52,617 bases of DNA, from positions 1 to 52,617 of the forward strand of contig NZ_JADIJQ010000020.1 in NCBI RefSeq assembly GCF_017355265.1, read 5' to 3'. The DNA is from Tessaracoccus sp. SD287. Its GTDB lineage: Bacteria > Actinomycetota > Actinomycetes > Propionibacteriales > Propionibacteriaceae. Both the position numbers and the translations under genes were made by a program. The notes beneath the pieces are model-generated. The model searched no databases and had not been told where the DNA came from. It saw only the letters and a program-made list of their open reading frames with translations. Shown piece after piece: positions 10,313 through 19,288 of the stretch. Numbering within the stretch: position 1 is the stretch's first letter; every line of letters starts with the position of its first letter.

Positions 10313-11203
10313 TCAGCCGTGGGCGATGCTGCGCATCACGTCGCGCATGAGGGCGGCCGTCTCGCTGGGAGTACGGCCGACCTGGACGCCAGCGGCCTCG
10401 AGGGCCTCCTTCTTGGCGGCCGCGGTGCCTGCCGACCCGCTGACGATGGCCCCGGCGTGGCCCATGGTCTTGCCCTCGGGGGCGGTGAAACCGGCGACGT
10501 AGCCGACGACCGGCTTGGTGACGTGCTCACGGATGTAGTCGGCGGCCCGCTCCTCGGCGTCCCCGCCGATCTCGCCGATCATCACGATGGCGTCGGTTTC
10601 CGGGTCATCCTGGAACGCCTGGAGGCAGTCGATGTGGGTGGTCCCGACGATCGGGTCGCCGCCGATGCCGACCGCGGTCGAGAACCCGATGTCCCGCAGC
10701 TCGTACATCATCTGGTAGGTCAGGGTTCCTGACTTCGAGACCAGACCGATCCGGCCGGGGCCGGAGATGTTGGCCGGGATGATGCCGGCGTTGGACCGTC
10801 CGGGAGAGATCAGCCCCGGGCAGTTCGGGCCGATCAGGCGCGAGTTGGACTCGGCCACCTCGGCGTAGAACTCGGCGGTGTCACCGACGGGGACGCCCTC
10901 GGTGATGCACACGATCAACTCGACGCCGGCGCGGGTGGCCTCCAGCACCGCATTCTTGGTGTGGGCGGCCGGCACGAAGATGACCGAGACGTTCGCGCCG
11001 GTCGCGGCGCGGGCGTCAGCGACCGAGTTGAAGACCGGAACCGGGTCCTCCTCGAAGAGGACCGACTGGCCGCCCTTGCCGGGGGTCACCCCACCGACGA
11101 TGCGGCTGCCCGACATGATCATCCGCTGGGTGTGCTTGCGGCCCTCAGAGCCGGTCATGCCCTGGACGATGATCTTGGACTTGCTGTTCAGCAGGATCGA
11201 CAT
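10313..11203 (-). CDS. sucD: Succinyl-CoA synthetase alpha subunit
   Basis: Alpha subunit of the ADP/GDP-forming succinyl-CoA ligase, pairing with SucC to interconvert succinyl-CoA and succinate with substrate-level phosphorylation. It is 296 residues long. The CoA-binding N domain begins [19 protein letters not shown], and the phosphorylated active-site His is His249 in [11 protein letters not shown]. Glycine-rich [10 protein letters not shown] and [10 protein letters not shown] motifs are present. The start ATG follows the sucC stop by 3 bases, so the two subunits are translated as a pair. In propionate-forming bacteria this enzyme sits at the succinate node; that metabolic context is inferred. 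Confidence 0.97.
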   Translation of the reverse strand: MSILLNSKSKIIVQGMTGSEGRKHTQRMIMSGSRIVGGVTPGKGGQSVLFEEDPVPVFNSVADARAATGANVSVIFVPAAHTKNAVLEATRAGVELIVCITEGVPVGDTAEFYAEVAESNSRLIGPNCPGLISPGRSNAGIIPANISGPGRIGLVSKSGTLTYQMMYELRDIGFSTAVGIGGDPIVGTTHIDCLQAFQDDPETDAIVMIGEIGGDAEERAADYIREHVTKPVVGYVAGFTAPEGKTMGHAGAIVSGSAGTAAAKKEALEAAGVQVGRTPSETAALMRDVMRSIAHG

Positions 11204-11206
11204 GGA

Positions 11207-12394
11207 TCAGGCCTCCGAATCGGATGAGGTGGCGGCCAGTTGGGCGGCCGTGCGGGCAGCGGCGTCCATGGTGTCGACCACGGTCACCAGCGGATGGTTG
11301 AACTCGCGCAGGATCTCGCGTCCCACGTCGACCGCGTTGCCGTCCAACCGGACGACCAATGGCTTGACGGCCTTGTCGCCCAGCGACTGCAGGGCAGCCA
11401 CGATGCCGGAGGCGACCTCGTTGCACGAGGTGATGCCACCGAAGACGTTCACGAAGACCGACTTCACCTGCGGGTCGGACAGGATGATCTCCAGACCGTT
11501 GGCCATCACCTGGGCCGAGGCGCCGCCGCCGATGTCGAGGAAGTTCGCGGGGTGCGGCGCGCCGGGCAGGTCCTCCCCTGCCTTGGCCACCACGTCCAGG
11601 GTGCTCATCACCAGACCGGCACCATTGCCGATGACGCCGACCGAACCGTCGAGCTTCACGTAGTTCAGTCCCTTGGCGGCCGCGGCGGCTTCCAACGGGT
11701 CGTTGGCCTGGGTGTCCTCCAGGGCGGCGTGGCCGGGGTGGCGGAACCGGGCGTTGTCGTCGAGGCTGATCTTCCCGTCGAGGGCGATGATGTCGCCCTG
11801 CTTCGTCTTGACCAGGGGGTTCACCTCGACCAGGGTGGCGTCCTCCTGGATGAAGACCCGGCCGACGCTGCCCAGGACCCGGGCGACGCGGGCCCGGTCC
11901 TCCTGGGCGAAGCCGGCGGCCTCGACGATGGCATCGGCGGTGTCCCAGTCGATACCCCGGCGAGGGTCCACGGGGATGCGGGCCAGCGCCTCGGGGCGCT
12001 CCACGGCCAATTGTTCGATGTCCATGCCGCCCTCGACCGAGCACATGGCCAGGTACTCACGGTTGGCGCGGTCCAGCAGCAACGAGAAGTAGTACTCCTC
12101 GGCAATGTCGGCTCCCTCGGCGATCATCACCGTGCGCACCGTGTGCCCCTTGATGTCCATGCCCAGGATCTCGCCGGCCTTCTCGGCGGCCTCGTCGGCG
12201 CTGCGGGCGAGCTTGACCCCGCCGGCCTTGCCACGGCCACCGGTCTTGACCTGGGCCTTGACGACGACCACCGCCGAACCCAGTCGCTCGTAGGCGGCGC
12301 GCGCCTCCTCTGGCGTCGAGGCGACCAGACTTCTCAGCACGGGCACTCCATGCTTCTCGAAGATGTCGCGGGCCTGGTACTCGTAGAGATCCAC
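11207..12394 (-). CDS. sucC: Succinyl-CoA synthetase beta subunit
   Basis: Nucleotide- and succinate-binding beta subunit of succinyl-CoA ligase, 395 residues. The ATP-grasp domain fills the first 240 residues ([21 protein letters not shown]), with metal-binding [12 protein letters not shown], and the C-terminal ligase domain has [17 protein letters not shown] and [13 protein letters not shown]. The start is GTG at 12394, chosen because family members begin [12 protein letters not shown]; an in-frame ATG 11 codons upstream adds no conserved sequence. It is the first gene of the sucCD unit. A TAGGCT box at 12442-12437 is the likely -10 element. Confidence 0.96.
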   Translation of the reverse strand: MDLYEYQARDIFEKHGVPVLRSLVASTPEEARAAYERLGSAVVVVKAQVKTGGRGKAGGVKLARSADEAAEKAGEILGMDIKGHTVRTVMIAEGADIAEEYYFSLLLDRANREYLAMCSVEGGMDIEQLAVERPEALARIPVDPRRGIDWDTADAIVEAAGFAQEDRARVARVLGSVGRVFIQEDATLVEVNPLVKTKQGDIIALDGKISLDDNARFRHPGHAALEDTQANDPLEAAAAAKGLNYVKLDGSVGVIGNGAGLVMSTLDVVAKAGEDLPGAPHPANFLDIGGGASAQVMANGLEIILSDPQVKSVFVNVFGGITSCNEVASGIVAALQSLGDKAVKPLVVRLDGNAVDVGREILREFNHPLVTVVDTMDAAARTAAQLAATSSDSEA

Positions 12395-12436
12395 CCTTGG
12401 ATTCCGTCCTGTCGTCGTGGCTTGCAACCGACGTCG

Positions 12437-12442
12437 AGCCTA
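12437..12442 (-). promoter_or_regulatory. Candidate sucCD -10 element
   Basis: On the minus strand the hexamer TAGGCT fits TAnnnT and would place a start site near 12430, about 35 bases before the sucC GTG. No clear -35 box is visible, so this is a weak call based on motif and position. Confidence 0.3.
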
Positions 12443-12490
12443 CCAATGCGGGCACGTCAGGTCCCCCGCCGTCCGCGCCGTGCAGCCCTG

Positions 12491-12550
12491 CTTCCTGAGA
12501 GATTCAGGCGGTAGTTTGAGTTCTTCCTGAGAATTGCTAAGCTTTCCTCA
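12491..12550 (+). promoter_or_regulatory. Conserved upstream element of the first M23 peptidase gene
   Basis: Contains GTTCTTCCTGAGAATTGCTA (12519-12538), continuing as AGCTTTCCTCA, and an upstream partial copy CTTCCTGAGA at 12491 that is part of the small palindrome CCTGA-N5-TCAGG. The same element, with two differences in its last ten bases, occurs before the second M23 gene at 13813. Strict conservation between two otherwise diverged intergenic regions suggests a promoter plus binding site for a shared regulator, which I cannot name. Confidence 0.5.
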
Positions 12551-12597
12551 GTAAGTCGGGTTCACCCACCTGACCGTCGTACCCAAGGAGAAACCCT

Positions 12598-13734
12598 GTG
12601 CAGGACGCATCGAGCCGCTTGGCCATTCGCCGTGCCTTCGCCCGGACGAACACCCAGGCACCCGTTCGCGACTTCGACGAGACCCAGCCTCGTCACCGCG
12701 CCGTCCTGCGTCCGGCCCTGGTAGGACTGGTCGTCGGCGGGCTCGGCCTGCTCGGCGCCGGCGGCATCGTGGTGGCCGCTGCCGCCACCTCCACCGAACA
12801 GTCGCAGACCACCCTGGTGGTCGACGGCAACAGCCCCGACAGCTCCAAGGCGGAGCCGCAGAACCTCACCCTGGACGCCAACCAGAAGGCCGCCCAGACC
12901 GACACCGAGCAGACCGACACCGAGGGCGACGGCGCCGGCGGCCTGTTCGGCCAGCGCGGCACCACCCCCAACCGCAACGCCGTGCGTGCCGAACTGAACA
13001 AGACCCTGGCCAACGCCAAGGGCCAGCAGCGTGAACAGTCCCTGCAGGAGAGCAACAAGAACGTCACCGCCGCCAACGCCGCCGCCGAGGCCGCCGAGCG
13101 CGAGAAGCTCATGAATGCCGATGTCTCCAAGGTCAAGGCGGAGGGCGAGCGCATCAAGGAGGAGAAGCGCAAGGCTGCCGAACTGCTCAAGAAGCTGCAG
13201 GAGCAGGCTGCGGCGCAGAAGAACACCGCTGCCGCTGCCGACCCGGCCTCCACCACCTCCAATGACTCCGGGTTCACCCTGTCCACCGCCGACCTGCAGG
13301 CCATCAGCAAGGGTGGGGGCGCCTTCCCGCTCAAGGCCGGCACCTACTCCACGGGCGCCTACTTCGGCAAGACCGGCTCGTGGTCGCGCTACCACACCGG
13401 CCAGGACTTCCCCGCCGCCACCGGCACCCCTGTCTACGCTGCCGCCTCGGGCGTGGTCAGCGGCAACATGTCGGCCGCCGGCTGGGCCGGCTCCAAGTAC
13501 GTCACCATCAACCACGCCAACGGAAGTTCGACGCTGTACGCCCACTTGAGCGGCCGGGTCGTCTCTGCGGGCCAGCCGGTCAAGGCCGGCCAGTTGATTG
13601 GCTACGTCGGCAATGAGGGCCGCAGCTTCGGGGCTCACCTGCACTTCGAGTACTACCCCGCCGGCACCCTGCCCGGTGACGTCTACTCGGCCGCCGACCC
13701 GATGTCCTGGCTGCGCAGCATCGGCGTCGCCTGA
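12598..13734 (+). CDS. Membrane-anchored M23 metallopeptidase
   Basis: Predicted peptidoglycan endopeptidase of the lysostaphin/LytM type, 378 residues. A short cytoplasmic start is followed by a membrane segment at about 39-63 and a low-complexity stretch. A charged, Ala/Lys/Glu-rich coiled coil spans about 135-205. The M23 domain occupies about 240-378, with the zinc motifs HTGQD and GAHLHFE and the central YAHLSG, all intact. The start is GTG 12598 with AAGGAG 7 bases upstream. The next gene is a close paralogue with the same architecture. The coiled coil plus M23 layout resembles divisome-linked activators such as EnvC, but a true peptidase is predicted here since all metal ligands are kept. 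Confidence 0.88.
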   Translation: MQDASSRLAIRRAFARTNTQAPVRDFDETQPRHRAVLRPALVGLVVGGLGLLGAGGIVVAAAATSTEQSQTTLVVDGNSPDSSKAEPQNLTLDANQKAAQTDTEQTDTEGDGAGGLFGQRGTTPNRNAVRAELNKTLANAKGQQREQSLQESNKNVTAANAAAEAAEREKLMNADVSKVKAEGERIKEEKRKAAELLKKLQEQAAAQKNTAAAADPASTTSNDSGFTLSTADLQAISKGGGAFPLKAGTYSTGAYFGKTGSWSRYHTGQDFPAATGTPVYAAASGVVSGNMSAAGWAGSKYVTINHANGSSTLYAHLSGRVVSAGQPVKAGQLIGYVGNEGRSFGAHLHFEYYPAGTLPGDVYSAADPMSWLRSIGVA

Positions 13735-13812
13735 GACCGGCCGCGTCACCCCGGACGCGACGCCCCGGCTGAGAATTTCATGGCAGCCGGCAGCCCGCCA
13801 CCCCGGACTTTC

Positions 13813-13845
13813 GGTTCTTCCTGAGAATTGCTAAGGTTTGCCTCA
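13813..13845 (+). promoter_or_regulatory. Conserved upstream element of the second M23 peptidase gene
   Basis: Second copy of the element seen at 12518-12550. The core GTTCTTCCTGAGAATTGCTA is identical, followed by AG and then a G-for-C change at two sites before CTCA. It ends 38 bases before the chosen GTG start. The surrounding intergenic bases are not similar, so the element itself seems to be under selection or was duplicated with the gene. Confidence 0.5.
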
Positions 13846-13883
13846 TTGTGCAGACCGCTGCAGAACACACCTCAAGGAGCGCC

Positions 13884-14963
13884 GTGCAGGACCTCTTGGC
13901 TCGTCTGGCCCTTCGTCGGACATTTGCGCGGTCCCAGTCCGACGCTCCCGTCGCCGACTTCCAGGAGACCCGCAGCGCCTCCCGCACGGTGCGCACGACC
14001 CTCATCGGGGCCCTCGTGTGCGGGGTCTCGGCGTTGGGGGGCGGCGGCATCGTCCTGGCGGCGGCGTCCACCTCGACCCAGCAGGCCAGTTCCTCCTTGG
14101 TCCAGGACCAGAACAGCCCCGACGACACCGTGGCGGAGCCCCAGAACCTGAAGCTGGACGCGCAGCAGCAAGCGGCCCAGCTGACCGCCGAGGCCAAGGC
14201 CAAGGCCGACGGCACCGGGGCCGGTGGCCTGTTCGGGCAGCGTGGCACCACCCCGAACCGCAACAGTGTGCGCGCCGAGTTGAACAAGACCCTGGCCAAC
14301 GTCAAGGGCCAGCAGCGTGAGCTGTCCCTGCAGCAGAACACCAAGGATGTCACCGCCGCCAACGCGGCCGCCGAGGCCGCCGAGCGCGAGAAGCTCATGA
14401 ACGCCGACATCGCCAAGGTCAAGGCCGAGGGCGAGCGGATCAAGGAAGAGAAGAAGAAGGCCCTGGAGCTGCTGCAGCAGCTGCAGGGCGGCACCAACAC
14501 CTCGGGCTACCAGCTGACGGTCGACGACCTGCAGGCGATCACCCGGGGTGGCGCCGCCATGCCGCTGAAGCCGGGCACCTACTCGATGAGTGCCTACTTC
14601 GGCAAGACCGGCCTGTGGTCGCGCTACCACACCGGACAGGACTTCGCCGCCCCCACCGGCACCCCCGTCTACGCCGCATCCTCGGGCATCGTGGGCCAGT
14701 CCCGCGCCGGCGGCTGGGCCGGTGTCCACCTGGTCGTGAACCACGCCAATGGCGGCTCCACCCTGTACGCCCACCTCAGCGGCAAGGCCGTCTCACCCGG
14801 GCAGCCGGTCAAGGCCGGCCAGCTGATCGGCTATGTCGGCAACACCGGCAACAGCTACGGGGCGCACCTGCACTTCGAGTACTACCCCGCCGGCGCGCTG
14901 CCGGGCGACGTGTACTCGGCCTCCGACCCGATGGCCTGGTTGCGCAGCATCGGCGTCGCCTGA
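13884..14963 (+). CDS. Membrane-anchored M23 metallopeptidase (paralogue)
   Basis: Tandem paralogue of the preceding gene, 359 residues. It has the same order: N-terminal cytoplasmic piece beginning MQDLLARLALRRTFAR, one membrane segment at about 38-60, a spacer, a coiled coil at about 135-205, and a C-terminal M23 domain with HTGQD, YAHLSG and GAHLHFE. I chose GTG 13884, not the in-frame GTG at 13848, because it aligns with the paralogue start and has AAGGAG 4 bases upstream. It ends 2 bases from the convergent pcrA stop, leaving no space for a terminator. Retention of both copies with intact metal ligands suggests each is functional. Confidence 0.88.
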   Translation: MQDLLARLALRRTFARSQSDAPVADFQETRSASRTVRTTLIGALVCGVSALGGGGIVLAAASTSTQQASSSLVQDQNSPDDTVAEPQNLKLDAQQQAAQLTAEAKAKADGTGAGGLFGQRGTTPNRNSVRAELNKTLANVKGQQRELSLQQNTKDVTAANAAAEAAEREKLMNADIAKVKAEGERIKEEKKKALELLQQLQGGTNTSGYQLTVDDLQAITRGGAAMPLKPGTYSMSAYFGKTGLWSRYHTGQDFAAPTGTPVYAASSGIVGQSRAGGWAGVHLVVNHANGGSTLYAHLSGKAVSPGQPVKAGQLIGYVGNTGNSYGAHLHFEYYPAGALPGDVYSASDPMAWLRSIGVA

Positions 14964-14965
14964 GG

Positions 14966-17464
14966 CTAGAGCTTCTCCATCGGGGCGTGCCGCAGCAGGA
15001 AGCGCTTGACCCCCGCCGAGCCGAAGTCGACGTCAGCGGTCGCATCGGCGCCGACCCCGCTGGTGGCCACCACGCTGCCCATCCCGAAGGTGGTGTGCAG
15101 CACCCGGTCGCCGGCGTCCAGCTTCGGCACCGGTTTGCTGGCCCGCGCCTGTGGCAGCGACGGCATCCGCCCGTTGCCCGATCCGAACGAGGGACCCTCG
15201 GTACCCACCGACTGGCGCGACTGCCAGTTGCGGGTGGCCGAGGTGGACGCCCAACTGCTGATCGCCGACCCAAGGCGGCGCCAGTCGACGAGGTGGGGCG
15301 GGATCTCGTCGAGGAACCGGCTGGCCGCGTTGTAGGACGGGGTGCCGTAGGCCGAGCGAACCGCCGCCCGGCTGAGGTAGAGGCGCTTGCGGGCGCGGGT
15401 GAGCCCCACGTAGGCGAGTCGTCGTTCCTCCGAGAGCTCGGCCGCGTCGGCGAGTGCCCGCTGGTGGGGGAAGATGCCCTCCTCGAAGCCGCTGAGGAAG
15501 ACGGTGTCGAATTCCAGTCCCTTGGCGGTGTGCAGCGTCATCAGGGTGACCACCCCGGTGCCGTCGCCCGAGTCGGGGATCTGGTCGGCGTCGGCCACCA
15601 GCGCGATGCGTTCCAGGAAGGCCGACAGCGACGGGTCGGCCTCCGGGCTGCCGGCGGCCAGGTCGAGCCCATCCGGGTCGTCGGGACCATCGGGTCCCCC
15701 CTCCGGCGGGGTGAGGTCGAGCGTGGTGGCCTGGGAGACGAACTCGGCGGCGATCGAGGTGAACTCGACCAGGTTCTCGATGCGGGTCTCGTCCTGCGGG
15801 TCGCTCGAGGCCTGCAACTCCTCGACGTACTCCGACTCCTTGAGGATTGAGGCCAGCACGTCGTCGGCGCTGGCACCGTCGGCAACCAGCTGCCGGTGCC
15901 GGGCCATCAGGGCAGCGAAGCCCTCGATCTGCTTGCGCGAGCGGGTGGCCAGACCCGGCACCTCACCGGCGCGTTCCAACGCCTCACTGAACGTGGTGCG
16001 GTGTTCGGCGGCGAACAGCTCGACGGCGGCCACCGCACGCTCGCCAACGCCGCGCTTGGGCACATTGAGGATGCGTCGCACCGACACCTCGTCGGCGGGG
16101 TTGGCGATCGAGCGCAGGTAGGCGATGGCATCACGGATCTCCTTGCGCTCGTAGAAGCGCAGCCCGCCGACCACCTTGTACGGCATGCCGGTGCGGATGA
16201 AGACGTCCTCAAAGGCCCGTGACTGCGCGTTGGTGCGGTAGAACACGGCCACGTCGGAGTACCTGTGGGTGCCGGCATCGGCCAGCGCGTCGATCTCGTT
16301 GGCCACGAACTGGGCCTCGTCATGTTCGGTGTCGGCGACGTAGCCGGTGATCAGGTCGCCGTCACCCGCATCGGTCCACAGCTTCTTCTCGGGACGACCG
16401 GAGTTGCGTGAGATCACGGCGTTGGCGGCGGTCAGGATGTTCTGGGTGGAACGGTAGTTCTGCTCGAGCAGGATGGTGCGGGCGCCGGGGAAGTCCTGGT
16501 CGAAGTCGAGGATGTTGCGGATGGTGGCGCCCCGGAAGGCATAGATCGACTGGTCGGAGTCACCGACCACCATCAACTCGGGGGCCTCGACGATGGGGGT
16601 GCCCTCCAGCAGGCCCGATTCCGGTTCCCAGGCCCCGCACAGCATCTGGATGAGTTGGTACTGGGCGGTGTTCGTGTCCTGGTACTCGTCGACCAGCACG
16701 TGGCGGAACCGTCGCCGGTACTGCTCGCGCAGGTCGGGGAACGCCTTGAACAGGTTGACGGTGGTCATGATCAGGTCGTCGAAGTCGAGGGCGTTGGCCT
16801 CGGTCAGTCGGCCCTGGTAGACCCGGTAGGCCTCGGCGAAGATCTCCTCGTTGCCGGTGCCAGCGTTCTGTCTGGCAGTCTCGACGTCGCGGCACTCGTT
16901 CTTCTGGGACGAGACCCAGTTCATCACCGCACGCACCGGCGCCCGCTTGGGGTCGACGTTGAGTTCCTTGAGCACCAAACCCATCAGGCGCTTGGCGTCG
17001 GTGTCGTCGTAGATGGAGAAGGTCTTGCGCATCCCCAGCCGGCTGATCTCCTGACGCAGGATGCGGACGCATGCCGAGTGGAACGTCGAGACCCACATCA
17101 GCTTGGCGCGTCCGCCCACCAGGTCGGCGACCCGGTGGCGCATCTCTGCGGCAGCCTTGTTCGTGAAGGTGATGGCCAGCACCGATCCGGGGTGCACGTT
17201 GCGCTGGCTGACCAGCCAGGCGATGCGTCGGGTGAGCACCCGGGTCTTGCCCGACCCGGCACCCGCGACCACCAGCACCGGCGACCCGGCATGGACGACT
17301 GCCTCGCGCTGCGGCGTGTTGAGTCCGGCCAACAACTCGGCGGGGTCGGCCGGTCGGGCGGGAGGTGCTGCGGGGTCACCGGCGTCCGGACGTCGGCGGG
17401 CAGCAGGCGTCGCAGCGGGTTCGTCGGGAGCGAAGAACGAGAACAGGTCAGGGTGATCGGTCAT
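14966..17464 (-). CDS. pcrA: ATP-dependent DNA helicase PcrA/UvrD type
   Basis: Superfamily 1A 3'-to-5' helicase for repair and clearance of replication or transcription blocks, 832 residues. Motif I is AGAGSGKT at residues 67-74; motif II is VDEYQDTN, followed by GDSDQSIYAFRGA (motif III), QNYRST (motif IV), TLHTAKGLEFDTVFL (motif V) and YVGLTRARKRL (motif VI). The C-terminal tail VLHTTFGMGSVVATSG forms the Tudor-like domain known to contact RNA polymerase in PcrA. I start at ATG 17464 (MTDHPDLFSFF); a TTG 14 codons upstream is less likely. A TAGGGT box ends 10 bases before this ATG, suggesting a short or absent leader. Confidence 0.95.
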   Translation of the reverse strand: MTDHPDLFSFFAPDEPAATPAARRRPDAGDPAAPPARPADPAELLAGLNTPQREAVVHAGSPVLVVAGAGSGKTRVLTRRIAWLVSQRNVHPGSVLAITFTNKAAAEMRHRVADLVGGRAKLMWVSTFHSACVRILRQEISRLGMRKTFSIYDDTDAKRLMGLVLKELNVDPKRAPVRAVMNWVSSQKNECRDVETARQNAGTGNEEIFAEAYRVYQGRLTEANALDFDDLIMTTVNLFKAFPDLREQYRRRFRHVLVDEYQDTNTAQYQLIQMLCGAWEPESGLLEGTPIVEAPELMVVGDSDQSIYAFRGATIRNILDFDQDFPGARTILLEQNYRSTQNILTAANAVISRNSGRPEKKLWTDAGDGDLITGYVADTEHDEAQFVANEIDALADAGTHRYSDVAVFYRTNAQSRAFEDVFIRTGMPYKVVGGLRFYERKEIRDAIAYLRSIANPADEVSVRRILNVPKRGVGERAVAAVELFAAEHRTTFSEALERAGEVPGLATRSRKQIEGFAALMARHRQLVADGASADDVLASILKESEYVEELQASSDPQDETRIENLVEFTSIAAEFVSQATTLDLTPPEGGPDGPDDPDGLDLAAGSPEADPSLSAFLERIALVADADQIPDSGDGTGVVTLMTLHTAKGLEFDTVFLSGFEEGIFPHQRALADAAELSEERRLAYVGLTRARKRLYLSRAAVRSAYGTPSYNAASRFLDEIPPHLVDWRRLGSAISSWASTSATRNWQSRQSVGTEGPSFGSGNGRMPSLPQARASKPVPKLDAGDRVLHTTFGMGSVVATSGVGADATADVDFGSAGVKRFLLRHAPMEKL

Positions 17465-17518
17465 GGCCCGAACCACCCTAGTCGTCTGAACAGACACGTT
17501 GTTCAATAGGCTGGGGCC

Positions 17519-18787
17519 ATGAGCTCACCCCGGACGTCCCTGCGCCACCTGTTCAGCCGAGGCCAGCGCCTGGCCGGCGTGGTCGCCACCGCGGTGCTGT
17601 CAGCGCAAGTGGTCCTGATGGTCGCCCTCAGCGTGATCGACGTCATCGCCCGCCGCAAGCGCAAGATCCGCAAGTTCCCGACGGTGCCGCCGAAGCCGAT
17701 CCCCCTGGGTGAGGACATGGTCACCATCTACACCTTCGGACGCGACCTCTACGCCGACATGCTCGCCTCGATTGAGGGGGCCGAGCGCTACGTCTACTTC
17801 GAGACCTACATCTGGAAGGGCGACGAGGTGGGACAGGCCTTCAAGGACGCCCTGGTCGCCGCCGCCGCACGTGGCGTGGACGTCTTCGTCGCCTACGACG
17901 TGTTCGCCAACCTGGTCGTCGACCGACGCTTCTTCGACCTGCCCGACAGCATCCACCTGCGCCGCCACCCGTTGATCGGCAGCATCCTGCCGTTGCCGCG
18001 CAACATGGGACGCAACCACCGCAAACTCCTGGTCGTCGACGGCGACGACGCCTACATCGGTGGCTACAACATCGGCTCCCTGTACGCCGACCGGTGGCGC
18101 GACACCCACGCCCGCGTCCAGGGCCCGGCGGCGGCCGAGATCGAGAACGCCTTCGTCGACTACTGGAACATGAAGCCGCTTGGTCTGCTGCCCAGCAAAC
18201 CCGCCCTGGAACTGCAGTCCCCCGCCGGTCGCGACTGGGAGGCCAGCATGCAGGTGCACCGCAACACCCCGCGCTGGCAGGTCTACCCGATCCGCAACAT
18301 GTACCTGGAGGCCATCGACAAGGCCGACCACCACATCTGGCTGACCCACGCCTACCTGATTCCCGACGACGACCTGATGAGCTCACTGTTCCAGGCGGCA
18401 CGCCGCGGGGTCGACGTGCGCATCATCGTGCCGGCCAAGTCGAACCACGTCGTCGCGGACTGGCTCTCGCGCGGCTTCTACGACGAACTGTTGTCCAAGG
18501 GGGTGCGACTGTTCCTGTACCAGGGCGCCATGGTGCACTCGAAGACGGCCACCATCGACGGGCACTGGTCGACGATCGGGACCGCCAACCTTGACCGGCT
18601 GAGCCTGGTCGGCAACTACGAGGTCAACGCCGAATGGACGGCGCCGGAAGTGGCCCAGAAGATGGAGGAGGTCTTCCAGAGCGACCTGCACAACTGCGTG
18701 GAACTCGACCTCGACCGCTGGCGGGCCCGGTCCCGGTTCGCGAAGGCCACCGAGTCGTTCCTGGCACCTTGGCGTCCTGTGTTCTGA
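17519..18787 (+). CDS. Phospholipase D family / cardiolipin synthase-like protein
   Basis: Membrane-associated PLD-superfamily enzyme of 422 residues. One membrane segment lies at about 20-42, followed by a basic stretch RRKRKIRKF. Two HKD motifs are complete: NHRKLLVVDGDDAYIGG near residue 166 and VHSKTATIDGHWSTIGT near 339. This fits the cardiolipin synthase group, though bacterial Cls usually has two N-terminal membrane helices, so another phosphatidyl transfer or hydrolysis role is possible. The ATG at 17519 is preceded by TAGGCT (17507-17512) only 6 bases away, pointing to a leaderless transcript. It is divergent from pcrA. Confidence 0.85.
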   Translation: MSSPRTSLRHLFSRGQRLAGVVATAVLSAQVVLMVALSVIDVIARRKRKIRKFPTVPPKPIPLGEDMVTIYTFGRDLYADMLASIEGAERYVYFETYIWKGDEVGQAFKDALVAAAARGVDVFVAYDVFANLVVDRRFFDLPDSIHLRRHPLIGSILPLPRNMGRNHRKLLVVDGDDAYIGGYNIGSLYADRWRDTHARVQGPAAAEIENAFVDYWNMKPLGLLPSKPALELQSPAGRDWEASMQVHRNTPRWQVYPIRNMYLEAIDKADHHIWLTHAYLIPDDDLMSSLFQAARRGVDVRIIVPAKSNHVVADWLSRGFYDELLSKGVRLFLYQGAMVHSKTATIDGHWSTIGTANLDRLSLVGNYEVNAEWTAPEVAQKMEEVFQSDLHNCVELDLDRWRARSRFAKATESFLAPWRPVF

Positions 18788-18897
18788 TCCCTTGAACCTG
18801 AGAAACAGCTGATTTCAGCCCACCCTTTCAGGCGGGGGAAGCCGTGTTTTGCGCGAAAAGGGCACCGGCCGCACCGACTCGTGCAAGGCTGAACAAC

Positions 18898-19173
18898 ATG
18901 AGCATTATTGGTTGGATCGTCCTTGGACTTATCGCTGGAGCCATCGCAAAGGCAATCCTGCCGGGCGAGCAGGGCGGCGGATGGCTCGTTACCATCATCA
19001 TCGGCATCATCGGAGCAATCCTGGGCGGCTTCCTCGCCTCGGCACTCTTCGATGTCAACGTCAATGATGGCTTCTGGAATGTCTCGACGTGGATCAGCGC
19101 CATCATTGGCTCGATCATCGTCCTGGTCATCTGGGGCTTCATCCGTTCACGCAGCGGCCGTCGCGCCGTCTGA
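18898..19173 (+). CDS. GlsB/YeaQ/YmgE-family stress response membrane protein
   Basis: A small, very hydrophobic protein of 91 residues with three predicted membrane segments. The family pattern IIGWIVLGLIAGAIAK at the start, the ILPGEQGGGW loop and GIIGAILGGFLA are plain. Members of this family are induced by general stress, but their biochemical role is unknown. I use ATG 18898; an in-frame ATG at 18844 would add residues with no family match. Codons in this gene are less GC-biased than in its neighbours, with several ending in T, which can reflect high expression or a different history. It stands alone between the PLD gene and a terminator. Confidence 0.85.
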   Translation: MSIIGWIVLGLIAGAIAKAILPGEQGGGWLVTIIIGIIGAILGGFLASALFDVNVNDGFWNVSTWISAIIGSIIVLVIWGFIRSRSGRRAV

Positions 19174-19222
19174 CCCGCGAGACACCTCCACTTCCCCACC
19201 TATCCACAGAACACCGACGAAG

Positions 19223-19249
19223 CAAGGGCTGGCACCGCGCCAGCCCTTG
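19223..19249. terminator. Terminator between the GlsB-like gene and the response regulator gene
   Basis: A perfect 11-bp stem, CAAGGGCTGGC with GCCAGCCCTTG, around the loop ACCGC and followed by TTTC. It lies between two convergent genes and probably serves the plus strand chiefly. Confidence 0.75.
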
Positions 19250-19288
19250 TTTCACGTCCGCAGCCGCGGCGCTGCCGGGTCGTGACCC

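Noticed and set aside
17480..17506. A LexA/SOS box before pcrA
   Set aside because: TGAAC and GTTCA halves occur but are separated by 8-9 bases, not the 3-4 of the actinobacterial LexA site.
18844..18897. N-terminal extension of the GlsB-like protein
   Set aside because: The extra 18 residues are unlike the family. The conserved membrane helix begins right after ATG 18898, and the extension overlaps likely promoter sequence.
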